Virus record (IMG/VR): IMGVR_UViG_3300028388_001349
Location: 1-20,020 of that record
Direction: 5' to 3' (one strand)
DNA: 20,020 nt
DNA from: a virus
Shown: one piece after another, positions 15,334 through 19,961 of the stretch
How the letters are laid out: each line of letters opens with the position of its first letter
Numbering within the stretch: position 1 is the stretch's first letter
The notes under the pieces: generated by a model
Told to the model about the DNA's origin: nothing
Databases searched by the model: none
What the model saw: the letters and a program-made list of their open reading frames with translations, nothing else
Translations under genes and position numbers: made by a program

Positions 15334-15709
15334 TCGTTTCCTGCTTCGGAGGGAGGACAAAGAGGCCACCTTTCGGCCCTTCAACCTCTACCTTTTCCGT
15401 TTTCACGATACCGGCACGATCCAGAAGTTCCTTGGCCGCAGCCACTTTGGTCTTCGCACCGAGCGAAGCCGGATCGTTAAGGACATCAATCATGCCGTAC
15501 ACGGCGAGAGGGCCGTGCAGGGCCAAGGTGGTCGTGGCGGCTTCCACCACGTGTTCCTTGATGGGTCCGATGGCTTCCATGATGGTGGTTGCATCGGAAT
15601 AACCGGCCACGCGCATCGCTTGCCGGATATTGCCCTTCGACTCCCCAAAGAGGGCGTCTAGGAATACTTTCTGACGTTCGGTCAGTTCTTTCTTTTTCTT
15701 GTCACTCAT
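15326..15709 (-). CDS. Terminase small subunit, 127 aa
   Basis: DNA-recognition partner of TerL. It starts with a basic MSDKKKKELTERQKVFLDAL, and residues about 10-40 form the helix-turn-helix region of this family (NIRQAMRVAGYSDATTIME). A central oligomerisation helix and a C-terminal tail (KVEVEGPKGGLFVLPPKQET), expected to contact the large subunit, follow. The length is normal for phage TerS. It lies directly before TerL, whose ATG overlaps its stop. The ATG at 15709 overlaps the stop region of the small membrane protein upstream. Confidence 0.85.
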   Translation of the reverse strand: MSDKKKKELTERQKVFLDALFGESKGNIRQAMRVAGYSDATTIMEAIGPIKEHVVEAATTTLALHGPLAVYGMIDVLNDPASLGAKTKVAAAKELLDRAGIVKTEKVEVEGPKGGLFVLPPKQETNE

Positions 15710-15857
15710 CGTTCAAAGCCTCCGTGCCAAACTGGAAGACCGGGGACACAAGGGTACGCAGGGTCTCCTGTGGGTCCATCTCAGCCGCCAGCATCCCCAC
15801 CCACATCAGGAACGAGAACAGGATCAAAGCGATTCCGGTCTTCAACGTCTTGGTCAT
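15702..15857 (-). CDS. Small membrane protein, candidate holin, 51 aa
   Basis: Found by reading the gap between two annotated genes. It begins MTKTLKTGIALILFSFLMWV and has one clear hydrophobic segment (about residues 9-25), then a short acidic hydrophilic tail (AEMDPQETLRTLVSPV, FQFGTEALNDE). Its ATG overlaps the upstream TGA (ATGA at 15854-15857) and its end overlaps the TerS start, matching the coupling of the neighbours. In T7 the holin gene lies immediately before the small terminase, so a lysis role is plausible. No endolysin gene was recognised in the window, and a single segment of this length is not diagnostic. Confidence 0.7.
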   Translation of the reverse strand: MTKTLKTGIALILFSFLMWVGMLAAEMDPQETLRTLVSPVFQFGTEALNDE

Positions 15858-16123
15858 CTGGAGAGGGATTCCCGGATCGTGATCAGGGAGGTGTCGATGG
15901 ATTGCAGCCGCTCATCGATGCGACCCAACTGAATAGCCTGCTCCCGCATCGAGTCACGGATCAACTCGACGCGGGCATCCAAGCGAGCAATGTCCTGAGT
16001 GTTACCATCAATGTCGGACTGCATCTGGGATACCGTCCAAACGATTGCGCCGCCCTGAATGATCAGGGCGACTATAAGGCTAATCGGGACACTCTTGGAG
16101 AGGTGCCAATCTTCCTTGACCAT
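15854..16123 (-). CDS. Membrane-anchored coiled-coil protein, i-spanin-like, 89 aa
   Basis: N-terminal cytoplasmic stub (MVKEDWHLSKSVP), one transmembrane segment (ISLIVALIIQGGAIVWTV, about 14-31), then a long heptad-type helix (SDIDGNTQDIARLDARVELI, IRDSMREQAIQLGRIDERLQ) to the end. This is the layout of inner-membrane spanins and of some phage membrane-anchored coiled-coil proteins of unknown role. The ATG at 16123 is chosen because a longer frame would start inside the preceding basic gene. No good ribosome site is visible. It overlaps the next gene by four bases (ATGA). With its small neighbour it may form a lysis pair; evidence is topology only. Confidence 0.7.
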   Translation of the reverse strand: MVKEDWHLSKSVPISLIVALIIQGGAIVWTVSQMQSDIDGNTQDIARLDARVELIRDSMREQAIQLGRIDERLQSIDTSLITIRESLSR

Positions 16124-16130
16124 AGAGGTA

Positions 16131-16490
16131 TCAGCTACGTCTACGGACACCGGCCTTACCAGCCTGACGCCGGGGCGGGGTGGCAGATGCACGGTTATTC
16201 CCGCGAGTGGGGGTACCCGTACGCGAACGCTTCATCTCGCGGGGGGATACTCCACCGGAGGCTTCCAGAGCCTTCGGGGACACCCGTCCACGGGACGCCG
16301 TCTGTGCCCGCGCCGTACCGGTCTGCTTGGCGGTACCCTTGTTGGAGGGTGCCTTCCTCTTCGCGGCCTTCGCCGTCGAGCCGGAGTCGGTGGTGGCGAT
16401 AAGACCACCATCCCCGCTGGGCTTCGTGCGTGCCTTGATGGCACGGGCACGACCCTTCGCACCCTTCATAAGTTTCTTGTTCAGTTCCAT
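16131..16490 (-). CDS. Very basic disordered protein, 119 aa
   Basis: Unknown family. Lys/Arg/Ala/Gly/Ser/Thr dominate and hydrophobic residues are scarce. Segments such as KGAKGRARAIKARTKP, KAAKRKAPSNKG, RQAGKAGVRRRS are spread along the chain, so it should be unfolded until bound and carry a high positive charge, as nucleic-acid- or capsid-binding tails do. The start ATG at 16490 is one base after the upstream TGA. Composition alone leaves room for a DNA-condensing or virion internal protein, but also for a mis-called frame over GC-rich sequence; neighbour spacing supports it as real. Confidence 0.6.
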   Translation of the reverse strand: MELNKKLMKGAKGRARAIKARTKPSGDGGLIATTDSGSTAKAAKRKAPSNKGTAKQTGTARAQTASRGRVSPKALEASGGVSPREMKRSRTGTPTRGNNRASATPPRRQAGKAGVRRRS

Positions 16491-16491
16491 G

Positions 16492-16680
16492 TCAGACTGC
16501 CTCGTCCCAATTAACGCATTGCACCCCGACCGGTATATAGCCGGGGAATTGATTCATCGCCGAGACAACGCCTCGGGTGTTCGCATCCTCGTAGCAGGCC
16601 TCTTTCGTTTCTGTTATAGGCCCACCAAGAGACAGACAGTGGGCGTCCACCGTGCAAACGAGAATGACTGCCGTCCACAT
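16492..16680 (-). CDS. Small cysteine-containing protein, 62 aa
   Basis: Starts MWTAVILVCTVDAHCLSLGG with a short hydrophobic head that could be a signal or a buried strand, then ETKEACYEDANTRGV and ends GVQCVNWDEAV. Four cysteines (about 9, 15, 29, 53) may make disulfides or bind metal. The start at 16680 was chosen because it is one base after the TGA of the 31-codon gene; a longer frame would run through that gene. I do not recognise the family. It belongs to the string of small genes that precede the packaging genes. Confidence 0.7.
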   Translation of the reverse strand: MWTAVILVCTVDAHCLSLGGPITETKEACYEDANTRGVVSAMNQFPGYIPVGVQCVNWDEAV

Positions 16681-16681
16681 A

Positions 16682-16777
16682 TCAGCAGCCGGTTTTCTTG
16701 ACGGTCTTCTTACCGCCCTTATACGAAGCACCCGCCGGGACCGGCTTGACCTTCGTGGACCACGTACGCTTCTTCAT
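16682..16777 (-). CDS. Basic microprotein, 31 aa
   Basis: Open frame of 31 codons in the gap between two genes, with a strong GAAGGA ribosome site about eight bases before its ATG at 16777. Sequence features: MKKRTWSTKVKPVPAG, then SYKGGKKTVKKTGC. It has ten Lys/Arg and no acidic residue, and it ends in a single cysteine. The TGA at 16682-16684 is one base from the next ATG, so it is coupled to the following gene. A strong ribosome site argues for real translation. Possible roles include nucleic-acid binding or interaction with a host target; none can be shown from sequence. Confidence 0.7.
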   Translation of the reverse strand: MKKRTWSTKVKPVPAGASYKGGKKTVKKTGC

Positions 16778-16790
16778 GGGGTTTCCTTCC

Positions 16791-17018
16791 CTACCGTGAT
16801 TTGATTTTGAATTGGCCGTGCTGGCCGTACTTACGCTGAAGTTGCCGGAGAACTACTTCCGCCTCTTCCTCCGTACGATACCGGCCCCACCTACTCCACT
16901 CACCCTCTCGCTTGAGGTAACTGAAACGCGACCAGACTTCGTACGGTTTTTCGTGTCGTCTCTTTTTGCGGAAACGCCGTGCAACCTCTTCGGGATCGGG
17001 CATCTCGGACGACTGCAT
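16791..17018 (-). CDS. Small basic protein, 75 aa
   Basis: Begins MQSSEMPDPEEVARRFRKKR, then a Trp-rich stretch WSRFSYLKREGEWSRWGRYR followed by TEEEAEVVLRQLQRKYG and a basic end FKIKSR. This looks like a short helix plus a strand pair with surface tryptophans, of the kind that binds nucleic acid or a partner protein; no family name can be given. The start at 17018 is preferred to a longer one because AGGTG lies just upstream and the previous gene stops at 17026. It is the second gene of the late operon. Confidence 0.7.
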   Translation of the reverse strand: MQSSEMPDPEEVARRFRKKRRHEKPYEVWSRFSYLKREGEWSRWGRYRTEEEAEVVLRQLQRKYGQHGQFKIKSR

Positions 17019-17025
17019 CACACAC

Positions 17026-17262
17026 CTATGAACCGGGGAGTACCGTATCCGGAAGACCCATCTCAGGGTCCAGATCAACCTCTACTTCCGCCCGCTCCAT
17101 CTCAAACAACTGATCGTAGCTGAAGATGGTCTTAGCATCCTCGTCAGCCTGTCGCTGCGTGATCAGCCCCTCCTCGACGAGGAGAGTACGGATGGTTTCT
17201 AGGGGTAGTCGTTGACCGGTAGCAGCTTCAATCGCCGCACGGATCAGATGCAGGTTGATCAT
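17026..17262 (-). CDS. First gene of the late operon, hypothetical, 78 aa
   Basis: Begins MINLHLIRAAIEAATGQRLP, followed by ETIRTLLVEEGLITQRQADE and an acidic C-terminus (AEVEVDLDPEMGLPD). The predicted helical N-terminal half could be a helix-turn-helix, but no regulator family is recognised. The ATG at 17262 is chosen because the longer frame would start upstream of, or inside, the -10 region at 17297-17302. The leader is about 26 bases and contains a small stem CACTC-CCCAA-GAGTG, with the only candidate ribosome site (AAGAG) inside it, so translation of this first gene may be tuned by that stem. Confidence 0.7.
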   Translation of the reverse strand: MINLHLIRAAIEAATGQRLPLETIRTLLVEEGLITQRQADEDAKTIFSYDQLFEMERAEVEVDLDPEMGLPDTVLPGS

Positions 17263-17296
17263 GCACACTCTTGGGGAGTGGCCGGGTCGTACCTTC

Positions 17297-17325
17297 ATTA
17301 TGGCATAAGAGGTGTAACAAGTCAA
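17297..17325 (-). promoter_or_regulatory. Extended -10 sigma70-type promoter of the late operon
   Basis: TTGACT (17325-17320), 17-base spacer, CATAAT (17302-17297), with TGC immediately before the -10. Its start point is expected near 17289, about 26 bases before the ATG at 17262. It points leftward into the small-gene, packaging and head genes. It is one of three promoter candidates in the window that share the TGN extension, which suggests use of the host housekeeping sigma factor. Confidence 0.78.
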
Positions 17326-17357
17326 CCTCTAGGTGAGTACGGACCGGGCCGGGGCAG

Positions 17358-17376
17358 TACCCCAAAAAAAGGGGTA
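17358..17376. repeat. Operator-like inverted repeat over the rightward -35
   Basis: TACCCC (17358-17363), seven A, GGGGTA (17371-17376): a perfect 6-bp inverted repeat with a seven-base centre. Its right arm overlaps the first two bases of the -35 box TAGACA at 17375-17380. A dimeric repressor binding here would block the small RNA promoter; this is inference from position. Confidence 0.5.
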
Positions 17377-17402
17377 GACAAATCTGAAAAATGTGATATA
17401 AT
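17375..17402 (+). promoter_or_regulatory. Rightward extended -10 promoter for the small RNA
   Basis: TAGACA (17375-17380), 16-base spacer, perfect TATAAT (17397-17402), preceded by TGA so that the extended -10 TG is present. The start is expected near 17409. It is the only convincing plus-strand promoter in the window and has no protein gene downstream of it. Confidence 0.78.
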
Positions 17403-17408
17403 AAGTGT

Positions 17409-17487
17409 AACGTCAAAGGGAAAAATAAACCTATAGGGGGGAGACCCCCTACCGGACATGAAGAGGCCTTACCGGGCCTCTTTTTTT
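17409..17487 (+). ncRNA. Predicted small RNA of about 79 nt
   Basis: The region between the rightward promoter and the terminator has no plausible start codon with ribosome site and no open frame. From the predicted start near 17409 it contains a single-stranded A-rich 5' part, a perfect 7-bp hairpin TAGGGGG-GAGA-CCCCCTA (17434-17451) capped by a GNRA-type loop, a short linker, and an 8-bp terminator stem with seven U at the end. This layout (promoter, structured body, intrinsic terminator) is what short regulatory RNAs show. It lies just downstream of the last gene of the leftward accessory operon and would be antisense to any read-through from it. It may act on host or phage messages, or bind a protein; function unknown. 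Confidence 0.65.
17461..17487 (+). terminator. Intrinsic terminator of the small RNA
   Basis: Perfect 8-bp stem AAGAGGCC (17461-17468) with GGCCTCTT (17475-17482), six-base loop TTACCG, and seven T at 17481-17487. In the leftward direction only two U follow the stem, so it is directional for rightward transcription. Confidence 0.82.
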
Positions 17488-17491
17488 GTGC

Positions 17492-17782
17492 CTACTCGTC
17501 TCCCATCAGGTCGTAGATGGCCTTCAGCTTTCTCTGAAGAAAACCCTCCCTCGCAGCGACGTTACTCTCCCTCTGCTCTATCTCCCTCTCAAGGGAAGCC
17601 AGCTTCGTATTGAGGTCGTGTGCGTGCTTGGAAAGGTACGCATTCTCAGTCTTTAACTTCTTGATACGGGTGTACGCCTCCTTGAGGAGCCGGGCCTCCT
17701 TGACCTTGCCCTTCTCGACCAGCCATTCGCCGTCATCAAGGTAGTACTCCCTGATCTTGTCTTCGATATCTTTACCGGCCAT
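17492..17782 (-). CDS. Coiled-coil protein, 96 aa
   Basis: Entirely helical and charged: MAGKDIEDKIREYYLDDGEW, then a heptad pattern through IKKLKTENAYLSKHAHDLN and LEREIEQRESNVAAREGFLQ. The ATG at 17782 overlaps the stop of the previous gene by 11 bases and has a GAGG ribosome site. It is the last gene of the accessory operon and probably partners with the coiled-coil protein upstream. No family recognised; such small proteins can be scaffolds for other factors. Confidence 0.7.
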   Translation of the reverse strand: MAGKDIEDKIREYYLDDGEWLVEKGKVKEARLLKEAYTRIKKLKTENAYLSKHAHDLNTKLASLEREIEQRESNVAAREGFLQRKLKAIYDLMGDE

Positions 17783-18278
17783 CGTCGCCCTCTTTCAGCG
17801 CGGCGCGGGCAAACAGGTTTGCGAAAAGACCAAGACTCGTCATAGCCTCAATGACACCCAGAACAAGATCACTTTCCTCTTGAGACATTCCACCAATACG
17901 GGACGTGCGGAGGTAGCCTGACGCTGCGTCGATGACTGCCTGATCCACGGCCTCGCGAGTTAACTTTCTGCGGTCAAACCACGCTTTGAGAGTGTCCTTG
18001 GCATCTTTCGCTTCTTCCCGCAGCCGCTCGTTCTCGTTCTCCAGCGCCTTGGTGCGGTCTAGTGCCTCCCAAGACGAATCGACCAGATGTGCAAGACGCC
18101 CTTTCAGCCGCTCGTTCTCGGCTTCCAGTTCTTTGATGCGGTCTAATGCCTCCCACGATACCTTGCACATTTCGGTGATACGACTACCCTCGTCCATTGC
18201 CTCTGCCGAAGGGCTAGAGAACAGGTGTAGACGTTGCTTGAGGTTAAGTTTTCCGCCTGTCTTTTTATCACTCATCAT
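17772..18278 (-). CDS. Coiled-coil protein with 28-aa duplication, 168 aa
   Basis: The N-terminal 35 residues are basic and Ser-rich. Two copies of SWEALDRxKxLExENERL follow, 28 residues apart (starting at 41 and 69), i.e. exactly four heptads, giving a long parallel coiled coil. The C-terminal part (LTREAVDQAVIDAASGYLRT, LVLGVIEAMTSLGLFANLFA) is more hydrophobic and may be a small folded domain. The start ATG at 18278 overlaps the upstream TGA (ATGA). Function unknown. Confidence 0.72.
   Translation of the reverse strand: MMSDKKTGGKLNLKQRLHLFSSPSAEAMDEGSRITEMCKVSWEALDRIKELEAENERLKGRLAHLVDSSWEALDRTKALENENERLREEAKDAKDTLKAWFDRRKLTREAVDQAVIDAASGYLRTSRIGGMSQEESDLVLGVIEAMTSLGLFANLFARAALKEGDDGR
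18021..18158 (-). repeat. In-gene direct repeat, 84-bp period
   Basis: Two blocks of about 54 bases (18021-18074 and 18105-18158), mostly identical, encode the duplicated heptad unit. The period of 84 bases keeps the reading frame and the heptad register, so the duplication lengthens the coil without disturbing it. Confidence 0.8.
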
Positions 18279-18469
18279 TCATCCCAATCGACGTTTGCTA
18301 TCAGACGACCCTCGACGCGGAAGTTAGGCAGCACCCGGCCCCAATCCTCCAGTAACTGATCCGGATTTGTGGCCGGTAGCTGGATGCCGTACCAAAACCC
18401 GTCCCGGTAGTACGTACACACCCATATTGGCATGTTCGCCAGATTGGGTTCAGACCCCCTACTCTTCAT
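18275..18469 (-). CDS. Hypothetical protein, 64 aa
   Basis: Begins MKSRGSEPNLANMPIWVCTY, with YYRDGFWYGIQLPATN and a C-terminal FRVEGRLIANVDWDE. The aromatic-rich centre suggests a small beta fold. No family recognised. The start ATG at 18469 is eight bases after the stop of the zinc-finger gene, with only a weak GCCGGGA ribosome site; its stop overlaps the next ATG. It is part of the accessory operon. Confidence 0.65.
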   Translation of the reverse strand: MKSRGSEPNLANMPIWVCTYYRDGFWYGIQLPATNPDQLLEDWGRVLPNFRVEGRLIANVDWDE

Positions 18470-18477
18470 AATCCCGG

Positions 18478-18711
18478 CTAGACCCCACCTTCAGGATCGA
18501 CCACAGCAGGAAGAGGAAGGCTGCGTACAAAAGCCCGCCCAGAAGGGGCAGACTCGCTATCATGATTTCGATCAACATCGATTATAAACCCCCGTCCCCG
18601 GCATGCGGGGCACTCCCGCATCAACACCGAATACCCCAAAAGGTCGTTGTTGGTGCGAGTGATGCCTACCCCACCGCACTCAGGACATTTTCTTGAGTAG
18701 TTACCGTTCAT
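18478..18711 (-). CDS. Small protein with two CxxCxGxG zinc-finger motifs, 77 aa
   Basis: Residues 9-16 read CPECGGVG and 34-41 CPACRGRG, the DnaJ central-domain type motif that binds one zinc ion through four cysteines. Between them lies a short hydrophobic strand (LLGYSVLM). This is all of a DnaJ-type domain that is present; there is no J domain. The ATG at 18711 is preferred over an upstream TTG at 18753 that would overlap the previous gene; neither has a clear ribosome site. Small proteins with this motif occur in many phages, with mostly unknown roles such as binding nucleic acid or a chaperone. Confidence 0.75.
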   Translation of the reverse strand: MNGNYSRKCPECGGVGITRTNNDLLGYSVLMRECPACRGRGFIIDVDRNHDSESAPSGRAFVRSLPLPAVVDPEGGV

Positions 18712-18749
18712 AGGGGCACTGTAACACACTTCTTGGGGGTGTTGGAAGG

Positions 18750-19193
18750 TCAAAACCAGAGTGGTTCCCGGTAATAATGGAATAAGGTTACCAAATCCCC
18801 TATCAGGTGGTCCCTATCCATGTCCTGCGGCCTCTCGTACTGGTTTACTCCCTTATTATTCACAATTTCCGCCTCCCGAAGCCTGAAATACCCCGTATCC
18901 AAGGCCACGAAGGCGTACCAATCCGCCTCTTTCCGCTTCACCGAATACTGGTACAGCCTCATCCCCCCTACACTGACCGGGGATGGGGCTGTTTTTACTT
19001 GCAGGGAGAACATCTGACCGCCTCCGGGGAACCTACAGAAGATATCCGTACCCCTCCGATCAACGATGGAGGCCGATACCCCCACCCCCTCCATCACAGA
19101 GGCCACCAGATACTCCCCAACCCGGCCAATATCGGCACTACCGATACTCCCGGATAGCGGGATACCCTCTTCAAACCGGAACAACACCCCCAT
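18750..19193 (-). CDS. PD-(D/E)XK-type nuclease-like protein, 147 aa
   Basis: Contains the order of elements of small PD-(D/E)XK enzymes such as Holliday-junction-resolvase-like and endonuclease-like families: GRVGEYLV (Glu27), GTDIFCRF (Asp50), FSLQVKTA (Gln65-x-Lys67), followed by ADWYAFVALDTGYFRL. The expected second acidic residue of the D-(E/Q)xK motif is Gln here, which is known in some active families. Its length of 147 aa fits the minimal fold. The ATG at 19193 is set by the TGATG overlap with the preceding gene. It could process DNA during replication or recombination or attack host DNA; no substrate can be assigned. Confidence 0.72.
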   Translation of the reverse strand: MGVLFRFEEGIPLSGSIGSADIGRVGEYLVASVMEGVGVSASIVDRRGTDIFCRFPGGGQMFSLQVKTAPSPVSVGGMRLYQYSVKRKEADWYAFVALDTGYFRLREAEIVNNKGVNQYERPQDMDRDHLIGDLVTLFHYYREPLWF

Positions 19194-19507
19194 CAGCCAC
19201 CTACCTTCATCGGCAGGGTGTCCCACAACTCCATCTGCTCCGGGGTGTCGGCCATCATATCAGCCTGTGACCGAAGCTGTTCGGCGTAGTAGGCCAGATC
19301 ATTGGCGATATTGTAGAGTGTGGTGCTGTCCAGCATCGCTTCCGCAGAGAGGGAGTACTGCACCATCTCCTCAAGGGGCACCGAGAATTGCATGTCCGGT
19401 ATATCTATAAAGGACACCACCACCGTGCCCTTATCCGGCTCCCAATCCAACTCGTACGTCACCTCCGTCACAAGGCACACAGACGGAACGCCGCTATCTT
19501 CGACCAT
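19193..19507 (-). CDS. Acidic hypothetical protein, 104 aa
   Basis: First gene of the accessory operon in the window. N-terminal beta-like half (VCLVTEVTYELDWEPDKGTV, VVSFIDIPDMQFSVPL) and helical second half (TLYNIANDLAYYAEQLRSQA). Strongly acidic. The ATG at 19507 has only a weak ribosome site. The stop overlaps the next start by one base, so it is coupled to the nuclease-like gene; small acidic proteins beside nucleases can be partners or inhibitors, but this is a guess from position. Confidence 0.65.
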   Translation of the reverse strand: MVEDSGVPSVCLVTEVTYELDWEPDKGTVVVSFIDIPDMQFSVPLEEMVQYSLSAEAMLDSTTLYNIANDLAYYAEQLRSQADMMADTPEQMELWDTLPMKVGG

Positions 19508-19675
19508 ATCAACAACCAGCTAAATAGGGCTATTGGATAACCCTGAACCACTAAATACCGTAACTGCTACCCCAATACAAGCATTTTTAACTTGGCGGCA
19601 GTGGCTTTACGAGGTGTGGAATTTGATTTTGGGGAATGTTTGTACACGACAACGGAGGGGGGTACCCCGGCACTC

Positions 19676-19698
19676 GCCCCCGGTCGAAACCGGGTGGC
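19676..19698. repeat. Stable hairpin with tetraloop
   Basis: GCC plus CCCGGT (19676-19684), loop CGAA, ACCGGG, one bulged T, GGC (to 19698). Nine pairs with one bulge on either strand; on the minus strand the loop reads TTCG. No U tract follows, so it is not a plain terminator. Confidence 0.55.
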
Positions 19699-19844
19699 TG
19701 TGGCATAGAGGTGGTGGTGTTGCCCCCGGTTTTAAGTTGTTGATCTGCAAGGGAAATCAACAGTGCTGGAAATGTTGTGTGATTTCAGTGGTCTCCCTAG
19801 AAAAGGCGCGGACCTAAACAGTACCAGCCCGGTGGTTTCGGGGT

Positions 19845-19900
19845 GCGTGAGGGTGCCCGGAGACCCTCCGGGATCGACCCCATCCGGCCCTCGATCACGC
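19845..19900. repeat. Compact multi-stem element (three-way-junction-like)
   Basis: Outer stem GCGTGA (19845-19850) with TCACGC (19895-19900); inner hairpins CCCGGAG (19856-19862) with CTCCGGG (19866-19872) and ATCGA (19873-19877) with TCGAT (19891-19895). The outer and last inner stems share one base, so one pair must open. An alternative stem GTGAGG/CCTCAC would compete with the outer one. Confidence 0.5.
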
Positions 19901-19961
19901 GGACCTCACCCTTGGAATAATTTGGGCATGGTAGGGCGTACCTACGGCATGCACGATACAA

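Larger units (their letters stand above)
17263..17491. other. Divergent control region
   Basis: 229 bases without a protein gene. From left to right it holds the leader of the late operon, the leftward promoter at 17297-17325, an inverted repeat TACCCC-A7-GGGGTA at 17358-17376, the rightward promoter at 17375-17402, a predicted small RNA with two hairpins and its terminator ending at 17487. It separates the accessory operon on the right from the late operon on the left. Confidence 0.7.

Noticed and set aside
16698-16725. Plus-strand TTGACG-16-TATACG promoter-like pair
   Set aside because: Lies inside the 31-codon gene, the -10 has four of six matches and no TG extension, and no terminator or gene follows.
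17026-17325. Longer version of the first late gene (99 codons)
   Set aside because: The extra codons lie upstream of or across the -10 box and the transcript start, so they cannot be translated from that promoter.
17461-17487. Terminator of the leftward accessory operon
   Set aside because: Read leftward the stem is followed by only two U, whereas read rightward seven U follow; it fits the rightward small RNA much better.
19552-19580. Possible promoter TTGTAT-17-TATTTA ahead of the accessory operon
   Set aside because: Only three of six matches in each box and no TG extension, unlike the three good promoters of this window.
19533-19817. Plus-strand open frame of 94 codons in the gene-free region
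   Set aside because: Starts at TTG without ribosome site and reads through a strong hairpin; the composition does not look like a protein family.
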